64,000 nucleotides of DNA, taken from positions 47,874-111,873 of the forward strand of contig NW_019775507.1 in assembly GCF_001039355.2 (NCBI RefSeq), given 5' to 3'. The translations under genes and the position numbers were made by a program. Below the pieces are notes generated by a model that had not been told where the DNA came from, did not search any database, and saw nothing but the letters and a program-made list of their open reading frames with translations. The DNA is from Lingula anatina. Its lineage: Eukaryota > Brachiopoda > Lingulata > Lingulida > Lingulidae. Shown piece after piece: positions 9,601-21,425 of the stretch; position 1 is the first letter of the stretch; the number at the start of each line of letters is the position of its first letter.

Positions 9601-11469
9601 CATTTTGTCAACAGGACAAATTGCATTCCTTTAACCTAGTTCATAATAGACTTAAAATATCTATTCACTAACCACAGAGGTTAGTAGACTTGTACATGAT
9701 TGTTTCATTGACTCCTGCGGGATTTGAGATGGTCGAGCAGAACATGTTCTTCCCCAAATAATACATTTGTATTTCTGTGTGAGGGTGATTATAAGTAGCA
9801 CTGTCCATGATATGTTATGTATTAATTACTAATTCCAGATGCTAAGCTGTATGATTATACACAACCCCACAATTCAGACCTTGCTTCTGGAGATCCCACT
9901 ATAGTTAATGTACCACTCAAAAAGGATCAAGACCTCAGTTAAAGTGAACTGGTGCACATGATTGTGTTCAGTGGAGAGTAGTTTTTCTGGACAAGTCTCT
10001 CCTAACACATTTGAAGAAACTGTGCTCTGGTGTTTACATGTTTCTATAATAACACTTATTCTGTTGATGCTACTATAGCAACTTTCATATTCATCATAGA
10101 ACAAGTCTACAAGATTTTTCTTGAGAAATGAGAATTAATCTTTCCCAACTCACAGTAAGAGCAGTAAAAATGGTTTGATTTGTTTCCTCTTGTTGCTAAA
10201 ACTTTACAAACATAAAAGTAAAAGCAAATATAAGTAGCTACAGACAAAAAGAATCTTCACAAGTCTATTTGCACAATTGAACACATAAAGAAGACTTGGG
10301 GTCAATTTCACACACACTTAAAAATTGGTCTTAATGTTTAGACAAAGTTTTGAGCTAAAGTTATTAGGGGAACCAAGCCCATTTGTGGCTACATTGATCC
10401 ACGGTACTTTTCAAAGAGGAAAATGCCTAAGATAACCAAGACAATCATGTACAATCTCTCTCTGCTAGAGATCCCGCTGTACAATCACAATCACTTATTA
10501 TATATATATTATTGGAAAGAGGATATGAACCTGGGAAAACTACTTGTTTTATCTTGGAAACATTTTTTTTTTTTTTCATTTTTTAAAAAGAAAAAAAATG
10601 GGAAATGTTATTTGCATTTTGGTATAATTGAAGCAGACAGTCACTGTTGGCAAGTGGAAAAAACTTTTTCTCACTACATTCTGATTTGAATTTGTAATAT
10701 TGTCAAGTTTTATTTTTTTTCCATGATCTATGAGTGAAGACAAACTCCATCACTTTAGTGCACATGCTGATAAATTGCTGACAATTTACTGCTAAAAGCT
10801 TTCATGCTTGTGACACCTTTGTGGATCACCTGAAGCTTCGGAGGATGCGAAAGAAGTCGCCAACGTACGATTAATGTAATACCCTCAGTGTGTGTGTATC
10901 AATCATACAGACCTTTTTACTTCATTAGCAGTAATGGCTGACTTCAATTAAAATCCAGCTCCAAGGAACAAAGAGTCTGGGTGTAAAACGACTTCCATCT
11001 AATCAATGGAGAGAATGAAGAGCAGCAGGCAAAGACAATCTTTCTGAGTTGTTTGCCTTTTGCTAAGTGGATGTTTCCTAAGGGGAGGAGTAATTGTGCA
11101 TATGCCACTTAATGTCAGCTACAACCAAAAAGAAAAGTGATATTCTTTGCTTATCTTCTGGATCTGGGTTTTTTCTTTTCATTTTAAAGAAACTGTTTGA
11201 AAGAAATTTTTGTTGTTGTAGATTGATGGAGTTTTTAAGGGGCATTGCCATCATGGGTGTTGCATGTACCTTTTTTTTACCCTAAAATAATTCCTTTGAC
11301 ATTTTACCTCTAGAATAAAATTTATTATTCATAATTTGTCTCATCTGCATCCTGTAAAATCTGATGTGTTAATATTTTTAATTATTTTTGTCAGCGAGTG
11401 AAATGCAATTGATTTATCCAGGAAGTCTTTTGCTTATCTTTTCCAGGCACATAGCCAGCAGTCCCACAG
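9601..11469. other. Intergenic sequence, no gene seen
   Basis: AT-rich with homopolymer runs. A non-repetitive block at about 10820-11060 has several TAAT cores (CGATTAATG, TCATTAGC, TTCAATTAAAA, TCTAATCAATGG), which could be a homeodomain-bound element. That is only a suggestion. Confidence 0.3.
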
Positions 11470-11596
11470 GGAGGGGGGTCTTTTTCTGAAAAAGTGGGCC
11501 TTTTAACATAAAAACTTCATGTGACAATATCAAATGATATCCAGAGCATACCTTTTCCCAGCAAAAGAGTTGGTTCTTTTGAGCCCCCCTCCCCCA
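11470..11596 (+). repeat. G-rich interspersed repeat, copy A
   Basis: The block runs from GAGGGGGGTCTTTTTCTGAA through AAGTGGGCCTTTTAAC to CTTTTGAGCCCCCCTCCCCC. A reverse-complement relative lies at 19166-19292, sharing both ends and the middle (TATCCAGAG, CAGCAAAAG). No target-site duplication is obvious. Confidence 0.7.
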
Positions 11597-12079
11597 GATA
11601 TGGGCCTGTTTTCAGTCCCTTGTAGAAAATGGCCTTGCTTTTACACAGCTCAAAGATAAACCTAATTACACATATGCCTACATAGTTAATACAGTAATTA
11701 CTCAGTCCTTACATTAGAGGAAAATTGTGAATTTTATGGATAATATTTTTTATGTCATAATTTCTTAATACTGGAACACTCCTATAGAGCGGAAGAACAA
11801 ACATTAAATAGCAGGCTACTCTATAGTTCTTTTCTATGCAGTAAAAGCACCACAAAAGTGCTTTATAGAAATATAATTTTTTGGTTATAAAAATCATGTA
11901 TCTTAAAGTTTGATAATTTTGTCCATTGAAAAGATTCGGTCATTACTTTACCTTAAAAAGTTATCTCAGGGCATCAAATGGATTTGAATTGTGAATTTTA
12001 GGTGTTTTTGATTAAAATGAATATAGTAAATCCCTTAGCAAAAAAAAAAAAAAAAAATAGTAGGAAATAAGCAGTAAAT

Positions 12080-12320
12080 TTGCTGCTTGCTAGGAGCTTG
12101 CAGCAAGGAGTTTGCAGGAGTTTGCAAGAAAAAAATTTGTATTGCTGCTAATTTTGCAGAAAATTTGCAAGAGCATTTAAAATTTGCAGCAGTTTGCAAG
12201 AAAGTCTTTATATTCATGCAAATTTGTAAGAAGCACCTTCTTTGGATAAAAGTTTGCCATAACTTTGCAAGAAAATAATGATGTTCTTGCAAATTTGCAA
12301 CCAATTTGCAAGAGAGCAGG
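12080..12320 (+). repeat. TTTGCAAGAA-rich array, copy 1
   Basis: Imperfect short-period repeat built from TTTGCAAGAA, TTTGCAGCA and AATTTGCAA, at least ten occurrences in 240 bases. It creates small spurious frames rich in Cys, Lys and Phe on both strands. The same word family recurs at 21240-21425. Confidence 0.7.
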
Positions 12321-12500
12321 TCTGATATTTTGTTAAGGGTCATAGAAGTGTTTCCTCTCATTATACAATGCTTGTCATAGAGATGCATGATACATAACTT
12401 TGATCAAAATTCTTTTATGTATTTCTGCGAAGTTCTCTTTTGGGGATGAGGGTATCAAAAAGCCCAGAATATTCCATATTGAAAGGAATAGATCAAATAG

Positions 12501-12545
12501 TGTTTTATTTATTTATTTATTTATTTATTTATTGTTATTTATTGT
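12501..12545. repeat. (ATTT)n microsatellite
   Basis: Tetranucleotide run of TTTA/ATTT with little interruption. Confidence 0.85.
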
Positions 12546-13640
12546 TGACACTTTTTCTTTCTGCTTTCTTTTATAGAATTCTTCTGGTTTTTCAATCATA
12601 AAAAAATTTCTTAAATGTGAATTTGGCTCTTTTCAGAATTTTCTTGTTTTTGGGGTAGCTGAAATTAATGAAATAAAAAGTGGAAAAATAAACAGGTGAT
12701 GAGGTACTTGAATTTATGTTAAAGGTCTTCTAAGCACTGCATGGACCTGTAATTGGTAAAATGATACTTACATGTATGTGTAAATTTGCAAATTTCTTAC
12801 TTACATAGTTCATAATTGTAAATTGAGATGTGATGCTATCATGAATATTTTTAGTGCAACATATTTGCTATATATTTGATTTAAAAATCAGGAGAAAATA
12901 TATTGGCCCTTATGTCTCTGTCTCTAGACTCAGGTCTGTTTGTAAGAAACTTGATGTGCCTAGAATATAATTTTCTGCACCCAAAAATTCTATACTCTCA
13001 CCTATTTTTAGTGAGTACATTATTTTTTTTTCAAAGCAACCAAAATCAAAGTTATATAAAATAAAAGCTATTTGTTTTTGCATTCCGATAGTTTGCTGTC
13101 TCTCAGTATTTTGAGGTTTTTAAAAGAAATGTGCCAGCTCACTAACCTAAAATTCCTTTCACCTCTTTTTCAATACATTACCAAACAAAGCGCCATACCA
13201 GATGATCAAATTATGCTAAAAATTTTTTTGTGAAATTTGATATGTACCATTACAAAATGTGTCTTATTTCCCTGTTACTTTGGTGTTAATACGATGCATA
13301 TTCAAGCCTAGCTCCATAGCAGACTCAAAAATATACTTTTTATCTCTGAGCCTCCCCTTACTAAAAGGACTGCTCCCTGTTTGCTTTTGTCGTGTCTTCT
13401 GTGTTGGAATTGTTGGAAACAGCAAAGTGAGATTTGCATTTTTCAAATCAACACTCATTTCATAATGCTACCTGGTAAAAGTAAGATAATTTCTGAGAGT
13501 AACCGTAGACTCGCACACTCTGAGTAAAGCTTTTACCTGACAGCAAAGTAAAATCTCCAATTGCAATTTAAAGACTCCCAGAACCAGGTGGATGGAACGA
13601 TTTGAAGTTCACAAGGGAATTGATCAAAGTGATTCTGATT
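12546..13640. other. Intergenic sequence, no gene seen
   Basis: AT-rich unique sequence with short homopolymers. No exon, RNA gene or clear repeat is recognised. Confidence 0.4.
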
Positions 13641-13920
13641 TTATCTCTTTCTTAGTTTTCAAGGTGCTATGGCTCGGGTATCTCAGCAATGGCATTTTAA
13701 GAGCTGGCTTTATGATGCATAAAATCAGCTCTTTCAAAACCCGGCATGAGAATGGAGAGTAATAGACTAAAGTGACTTGCTGTCTAGGAAAAGGCACCGA
13801 GCATTCTCACTGAGGCACGATCTCCTTTCATTTCTAATGCTTTTTGCCTCAGGTGGCAGTCAGCTCTAGCCGAGGGCATCCGTCTTGACTCCCTTTGGGA
13901 AATGCAGGAAACAGAATATT
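13641..13920. promoter_or_regulatory. Candidate conserved regulatory block
   Basis: This block is more GC-balanced and complex than its surroundings. It contains a gapped hairpin around 13697-13740 (AAGAGCTG ... CAGCTCTT) and the E-box-like CTCAGGTGGCAG at about 13850. It could be a distal enhancer of the neighbouring prospero gene. This is inferred from sequence texture only. Confidence 0.25.
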
Positions 13921-15639
13921 AGCATACTTTGCCATACTTTGTAAAATGTTGTCATTTCTCTGACTATCCTTCTCTTATGATTGATGGTTGATGAACAAAT
14001 TGCGAAATACATGCACATTTTTTTTTACTACAGTAGGACTTGGGGGATGTAGTGATAACGATAGTATATGAAGCAAAAAAATCATTGATAAAAGAAACAT
14101 GTTGGTAACCCTTTCACCAACATTTTGTAATATATAGTCAGTGGTTGTGAAGACCAACAATCTGCTGATGTCTTATCTTTATATTTTCTCACTAAAGAAA
14201 TATGTTCACACATGAAACTTTCAACAAAAATAACAAGACTTCCACGGCTCTTGTTGACATAACAGCTCCATAAATTGTTTTTTTTTTTTTTTTTTTGAAA
14301 GAAAGAACTAATACCAAACTTTCCATAACCTTCCATATTTCATTACAATCTTTCCTATGCATTTTTTTGCTTTTGTTGTTACCAAATTACATTTTTATTT
14401 TATTTTGAACATTTTTTGTTGAACTGTTAAGAAAAGAAGTGAAAAATACAAGATGTTAGGAGAGCCCTGTGTTGCTACTGAAGTCTAGGTAAAATGGCAC
14501 ATGTACTTTATGTAGCAGTTGAGGTGTGGCACAGTTGAAACTGGTTGTTATACATTGAACTTTGTTCTTTGCATGTTGTTCTGCAAAAATGACATTTATG
14601 CATTATGTTCTATTACTTAATATAGAAAGACACAAGATATCAGTGAGTGAAGTAGACAATGGACTCTGTAAGGGGGACATTTTGTGAGGGCCTATAAAGA
14701 GGGGGGTCTACACAGGCCTAATTTTTTTGTAAATCTTATCCATTTCTTAAGATAGTTTCTTCAATCAACAGCAAATATGATAGACATATTCCACAAATTA
14801 TTGTTGTCTGGAGCTACCCTGATGAAGGTGACCATAAAATTTTGAGAACAATAACTCTGATCACAATTTAAACTGATGTAACATACAGGGCTGATTAACA
14901 ATTAAGACAAGCCGTAAGTTACATGTAGCATCGGACTGGGTGTCACAAAACAATTGATGACCAAAGTTGGCCTTTAATATCACAACTTCTTTTAGACTAA
15001 ATTTATTTGGTCTGCTAATTTGACTCAAAATAATTAAGAAAGCTGTGCTTGTGGCAGTACTAGTGGCCCACTTCAATGATATGGCAGTGGCTCAATCTTC
15101 TCAAAGGGGAAAATTATTAATTAATCTCTCAGATACATAATCTTGAAATCATTAAAGAAATATTTCTTTGTAGCATTTGTGGTGCTTTTACTGTATAGAA
15201 TAGAACTTAAAGGTAGTCTGCTTATCAATTTTATTGCATTATAAGAATGTTATGATTTTGAGAATTTGACTTTAAAGATTCTATAAAATTGCAAATTTTT
15301 TCCCATTGAAATAATTGAGTCAATACCATATTTTACACCTTTTTATTAGAAGAAAGAAATAACTGGTGCATGTGTTTTAGATCAAAGCGATTTTACCCTA
15401 TAGTTATAGCGATGTATAGAAACAGACCAGTAATATTGCCACGTACCAGATATTGTACCACCAGCGAGATGAAGTGCATTGAAGTTCAATGTATGAATGT
15501 AACTGTTTTAGTTGTGAAAAAGTTGTTGGCAGTTGGCAAAGCACAGTTCATGGTGAAATGTAGATCAAATGTCAAAATCGATGTCTTATGAGGATTGCCA
15601 ATACATGAATTCCTAGCATTCAAGTTCAGTAGTAACTCT
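13921..15639. other. Intergenic sequence, no gene seen
   Basis: AT-rich tract with poly(T) runs (for example 14278-14296) and a short G-rich patch at about 14670-14720. No coding or RNA gene is recognised. Confidence 0.4.
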
Positions 15640-15889
15640 GGGTTCATTCCAAGTAAAACTGTGGGTCTATATAGATCAATCTAACTCTGCAGAGACTCTA
15701 GCTGAATGCAATCAGTTTTACAGATTAACACACCTCCTCTTGTTTCCAATGTACTTGTAGAACCACTTTCCGTGCTTTACTAAATACCTAGAGGAGGTGT
15801 TGTGTCAATTAAATGGAATGCATTCAGGGAGTATCTCCATGGAGTTGGATAGATCTATGTAGACCAAAAGTTTTATTGGGAATGAACCC
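15640..15889. mobile_element. Foldback MITE, 250 bp
   Basis: The two ends are inverted copies of about 58 bases. The left end begins GGGTTCATTCCAAGTAAAAC and the right end, reverse-complemented, GGGTTCATTCCCAATAAAAC; both continue through GGTCTA and AGATC and into AACTC. Inside, CACACCTCCTCT and AGAGGAGGTGTTGTG form a second inverted pair. There is no coding capacity. A target-site duplication is not clear. Confidence 0.75.
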
Positions 15890-15954
15890 TAGGTGAGTCT
15901 ATTTGTGAAACAGATACCTGACGGCCAGTGGCCCAGCCTTATCCACGTATAGAC

Positions 15955-16094
15955 AGCATTCACACTCAGTTGATCCAGGGACTAACTAGTCCACAGATCA
16001 AATATGGATCAAATATGGCTCTGCCCCAATATTATTATAAGAGGACTTTCTAGTATGCACTGGTTAGTCCACAGATCAACTGGTTGTGAATGCT
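15955..16094. mobile_element. Foldback element with 36-bp inverted arms
   Basis: Arms 15955-15990 and 16059-16094 are inverted copies with a few mismatches (left AGCATTCACACTCAGTTGAT, right end read in reverse AGCATTCACAACCAGTTGAT). The 68-base loop contains a tandem GATCAAATATG. It begins only 65 bases after the previous foldback. Confidence 0.65.
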
Positions 16095-16099
16095 CTCAT

Positions 16100-19000
16100 A
16101 GTATAGGTCAGTCTGTAGCTGGCAGGCAGGAGAAGGGGGGGGGAGAAATATTATACTGTAAAATGCTATATGTCGGTGTAAGTGCTTTTTGCAAAACCAC
16201 TAATCAAATAATGTCTCTTTAGTGCCATACATCATTTCAACATCCTTCTTACTTTAGGTTTTCATTAAGGCAGGAAGGTATATATTTCTGTTGCTACAAA
16301 TGATTATCTGATTTCTTTCACCTGATACCTTTCTCTGGTTACAACCATTTTGAATAAAGATCTTTTGTTCGAAATGCATTCAAGTAATGTTTATTCACCT
16401 AGTCTCCATCCATGAAGAGCTGCCATTTTCACTTGGGCTTATGAATTAAATCAGACAATTTCTTGTACAAATGCTAGGGTTGGGCATTAAATTTCAAAAA
16501 GAGAGAGAGAGAGAGTGTTGTCACTGTCCATGTCATACACCCCTCTGATGATTACGGACATTTCAACTAAACTGAACTTAGATCAACTTCCAAAATAATG
16601 CTATTGATAATTGCCTTTTGCTGGCATCATATTTTAAACCTATGGCTCCTACCAAATATGTCTCTTTATGGTTGGGTATAAAAGTTGAGAAAACATTTTT
16701 AATTGTGTTAATTTTGAATTGAAATACATTGTGGATATCCCAAGAATTCAGAGGAAAGAAATTAACACAATGCATAATTGACAAGTGGATAGATTTGGTT
16801 ACTAGTAGCTATTGGTTAAATAATATCAAAATACTTAAGAAAAGTGATAAGTGGGATACCTAATTGTAATCAAGTGCCCCACTTTCTTGGTGATAGGTAC
16901 AACAAACGAAAAATAAAATATAATAAAATGTAAATTCATGAATGTTAAATATGACGTACATTGTAAGAAATTCTAATGAAGTAATCTGTATCATGTACAG
17001 CAAGTTTTCTCTCAAAAGAAGAAAAATATTCTCTTTATATCTAAAGGCATTGGGATAAATTTTCAATGTGTCAAAATAAAGTGATTGATCAGAATGATGT
17101 GGCTTAAATTTGGTATGTTTAAAACATTTAGACTTACTTAGTTATAAGGAAATAATCATCCTGATAATGCACAGAAGTTCATGACAAGACAAGAGGTCTA
17201 GAAAAATGCATCAAGATGATAAAGTGTATCAGAATGAATGAATAAGGTGATGTTGACATAGTGCATTAATGGAAAAATATTAAAACCCAGATCAATATCT
17301 GTTTTTGTGGAAAACTTTATGCCAGTAACAGTCACTTATTTCTTTAAAGATGATTCACTTGTTCAGGGGGTATATTACATGGTCAAATTTATGAGGAGAC
17401 CTTTTTGGAAAACTTCAACACAAGCATAACTTTGTTGCTTGGCCATTTTGTTTATCATCTAAGTAATCGTCTTTCATTTCAATTGCACTTTGAATTGTTT
17501 ATATATCAATGTTATTGAATCATATGTTTCAATTTGAATTTTTTCTCTGTTTATGTTACTTCATGTAAAAATGTTGAACATGAAGTTATATTAATCGCTG
17601 TATCTCTATATACACATGGTGTATGTGGTCCAGCTTTGACAGTTCCAAATACTGATAATTCACAGGTGTTGTGGCAAAGCCTTGGTTTCTAATGTGGTGG
17701 TTATATCTTAAAAACTACCAAGATCTTAAAAGATATGCCATTGTAAAAAGAGAATTATCATGTGCTACCTTTAAATATCATTCACTGTTTTAGACTGACA
17801 TAAAATTCATAGATCACTAACTGATAAGATATTCTGATCCCTAAAGAAATTTTGACACTTCTCTTCTTTTCTTTTTGTATTGGTTCTTTTGCAGAAACCA
17901 CTTTGATGACAAAGTTAAAGTAAAGAAAAGTGTTAAAATGCCAGTATTTTTTTTATTTATTTAAATAAAGTATCTATGCTCAATCCAAAGCCATTAGATA
18001 AAAAAAATTAGAAATAGAGAATAAGTCTATCGATTGCAATGCCATCAGACCACAGAAAGTGCAGTGTAAATATACAGTGCACTACTTCAAATCTATCTCT
18101 CAGACTTTCTGACTGCTTTTTTAGCTGAACAAAAGCAGATGAATTTCCTTTTTACGGATGCAGAGTTAATAGGTGATTATCGTTGCTTTTAACTCTATAC
18201 TTAAAAAGAAGATCAACTTGAATGACAATAGTTTTTTATCTCTGTTTTTCTCTTGATCGCATTTAGGGAACAACAGAAAAAGATTCATTGCTAATGAAAA
18301 TGGAGTATAATCACAGCATTTGCAGGCTAAGAAAGACATCTGAATAATTTTTCATTTTATTTTCACCTAGTTTAGGCGATACTCCACCATTTCATCTACA
18401 TTTTCAGTCTTAAGAGGTCAAATTTAATAAGTGGTCTCCTTCTGAAACAGCATTATTACTTGGTAAATGCCATTTTTCTTTTAAGACTTTATCCCCTTGA
18501 GGACTGGAGCATCTATCATGGCACCCCCATCCAGCAAAAGAATACAAAATATCGAATCTGACAGGTACATGTACTGATCTGTACTGCTGATGTTATTTTC
18601 AAAGGGTGAAATGAAGGTCAAAAGTTTTCTGCAGTTGTAAATAACATGTATATATATTTGATTGCTAATTCCGGGAAACACTAATAATTGATAGATTTTC
18701 TTTCTTGGATTCAACGTAGTGTAAATTGTGTCCTAGTTTTCAGTTGACAGGTAAAGAAATGATAATTAAGATACCCCTGTTAACACTGCCACCCACAGGC
18801 AGCTGTTTCACAAAACAACTTGGGGATAAAATTGGTCTTACCAAAGACTGCTACAAATTTATGACTTTCTTGATAGTGATTTTTACTCCCGGTGGTGGCA
18901 GTGGCCCATTTCTGATATGTCAGCTATGTTCATTCAGTGCCAATTCTTTGTAGAATACTCATGCCCAGACATTTTTGCCAGTTTTTGTATAGTAAGCTAT

Positions 19001-19140
19001 TCAAATATAGCACGTGCTTAAAAAAACTGAAAAAACTCATGTAAGTGCATTAACTATCAACAAATCATATCTGACTGTCTTATAGCATTACATAACTTGT
19101 GTTAAATGGGCTATTTATTGAGGCAGTTCCAGGCCCATAG
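16100..19140. other. Intergenic sequence, no gene seen
   Basis: AT-rich unique sequence. Small open frames here show no family signature, and no further repeats were recognised. Confidence 0.4.
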
Positions 19141-19142
19141 CC

Positions 19143-19177
19143 TGTGTGTGTGTGTGTGTGTGTGTGGGGGGGGGGGG
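19143..19177. repeat. (TG)n plus poly(G) run
   Basis: A dinucleotide TG run passes directly into a run of about a dozen G, at the edge of the G-rich interspersed repeat copy B. Confidence 0.85.
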
Positions 19178-19292
19178 TTCAAAAGAACCCCCTTTTGCTG
19201 GTAAAAAGTCCCTCTGGATAAAATTTTATATCAGTACATAAAGGTTTCATGGTAAAAGGTCCACTTTTTCAGAAAAAGAACCCCACCCCTCT
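19166..19292 (-). repeat. G-rich interspersed repeat, copy B
   Basis: The reverse complement matches copy A (11470-11596): GGGGTTCTTTTTCTGAAAAA, then GTGGACCTTTTACC, TTTTATCCAGAGG, ACCAGCAAAAGG and TTCTTTTGAACCCCCC. The copies differ by scattered substitutions, so they are old. Confidence 0.7.
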
Positions 19293-20289
19293 CGAAAGGC
19301 TACAGGCCTGGGTTCGGCATAGTATTTTACTTCTCTGAGACCACAAATAAGCCACCCCCCTCAAATATGTGGCTGCAGGTGCATAACTTTTATATGCACA
19401 GATTTTACTCTTAACTTAAATAATATTGTTACATCATCAATCAGGATCTGAAGGCTGAATATATGAGACGCGAGAATATTGCCTTGAATATTTTTGATAT
19501 CAGTTTTAAATTTTGAAATCATATCATGCCATTTTAGAGGTGTTGGTGGTAGTAAATTCCATGACTGCAGTGGGTTGAAAGTTTTCTAAAGAATATTGGA
19601 CATAATAACACCAGCAGTCAAGTGTAAACTCATGATCAATTGAATTCTATGGGTTTCTCTTCTTATTGGACACAGATATTATCCTCATGCTGCAAGGAAT
19701 CAAGTGAAGTGATCTGTAAGATTGAAAGTTAGTGAATAACTGGTGAAAACGGGTTAAATGTGCTGACTTTCCTTGAAGGCGTATCCGCACTAATTGTCTG
19801 CAAATTGAACATGCATTAGAAATTTTCCACTCAATTGCAACAAAGAAGAAAATGCAGCCATTTGTGAAATTCCTTGGAAAATGAATGGAATTACTTTAAA
19901 AGGCAAAGTCAGTCACCTAGAGAAAAAAGGATGTATTGTCTCATAAGTAATGACAGTATATGTAGCAATAATACAGATCTTGCTTTGGAAAATTAAAGGT
20001 TAAAGAAGCTTGAAACATTTTATGCTACATGCAGTTTTCTGAAGATTTTTATCTTGTTTGTTTTTCATACAGAGTATTTCTGGCAGAGAAACTGCATGAG
20101 TAACTAGGCATATCTTCACCAAGCTTTTCCAACAGGCAACTGGCCATATAAAAATTGAAGTTTCTGTATCTCTTTCTATTTTATGTATTTCTCTTTTAGT
20201 TTTAAGAATTAGGTGTATTTGTTTATAAGGTTAGTAAACTTTAGTGGTGAAAATCAAGACACTTGTATGGAAGAAATAAACACAAGCCA

Positions 20290-20855
20290 CACACCTTATA
20301 TACCCCTGCTCCCTACTGTACTCACTGTCGATGTACACACCTTACACTGGTATATCTCTGCTCCCTGCCATCCCTACGTCCAATCCATATACCTTATATA
20401 CCCCAGCTCCCTGCCAACTCCACCTAATATACCCCTGCTCTCTGCCATCTCCGCCTTATATACACCACCCACTGCTATCCCCACCTAATATACTCCTGCT
20501 TCCGCTATCCCCACCTTATATACCCCTGCTCCCTGCCATCCCCACCTCCCTACCTTATATAGCCCTGCTCCCTGCCATCCCCACCTAATATACCCCTGCT
20601 TCCTGCCATCCCCACCTTATATACCCCTAGTTGCTTCCTGCCATCCTGATCTTATGTACCGTACCCCTGCTTCCTGCCATCCCCACCTTATATACCCCTA
20701 GCTGCTTCCTGCCATCCTGATCTTATATATCCCTGCTTCCTGCCATCCCCAACTTGCATACCCCTGTTCCCTGCCATCCCCACCTTATATACGTGCTCCT
20801 TGCCATCCCCACCTTATATACCCCTGCTTGGCCACCCAAACCTCATATACACCCT
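20290..20855 (+). repeat. 31-bp minisatellite
   Basis: About 18 imperfect units of 31 bases (TATATACCCCTGCTCCCTGC followed by CATCCCCACCT). Because 31 is not a multiple of three, each frame is read in turn, which gives overlapping frames rich in PYIPLLPAIPT. These are not real proteins. Confidence 0.9.
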
Positions 20856-21239
20856 GGCTGATAGGGTACATAACCTTACAGAATTTCTTTAGTTTTCTTA
20901 TACTTAGTGACTCTTTGTAATATTTCTATGTTATATATGATTGTTACCATGTGCTGCATGAATTATGTTCATGATACATATGTAAACCAAGAAGTTGTAT
21001 TTCACTGTTTAGTAAGAATATTTTATAAGTAATTTAGCTTGAACATCTGGCCATAGATATCTATGTTCATTTACATACTGGTAATGCAAATACCAATTAC
21101 AGAATGGTAATGCTCCAGTTGTATTATTATATTTTATTGTACGAAGTCATGGTAATACATGTACCAGTACAGAAATGAATTGAATTGAATATTATACACT
21201 TTTACCATAATAGTGATTACAAAACAGAACAATTAAAAC

Positions 21240-21425
21240 CCTCAGCAAAATATCAGGCCTTCTGCAAATTCGCAGCAAATTTTCTGCAATATGGCTGCAA
21301 ATTAGCAGCAATTAATTTTTTCTTGCAAACTCAATGCAAATTCTTTTTTTGCAAACTTTTAGTTTGTGGCAATATTTCTGCAATATTACAACAATTTTGC
21401 TGCAAACTTTTTCATTTTGCCAATT
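21240..21425 (-). repeat. TTTGCAA-rich array, copy 2
   Basis: The same word family as 12080-12320 but mostly in the opposite orientation (CTGCAAATTC, GCAGCAAATTTT, TTCTTGCAAAC). It gives spurious Cys/Lys/Phe-rich frames. Confidence 0.65.

Noticed and set aside
12035-12388. 117-codon Cys/Lys-rich minus-strand frame
   Set aside because: By-product of the TTTGCAAGAA word array.
20213-20588. Proline/leucine-rich proteins of 85-91 residues
   Set aside because: Entirely within the 31-bp minisatellite; all frames are open for the same reason.
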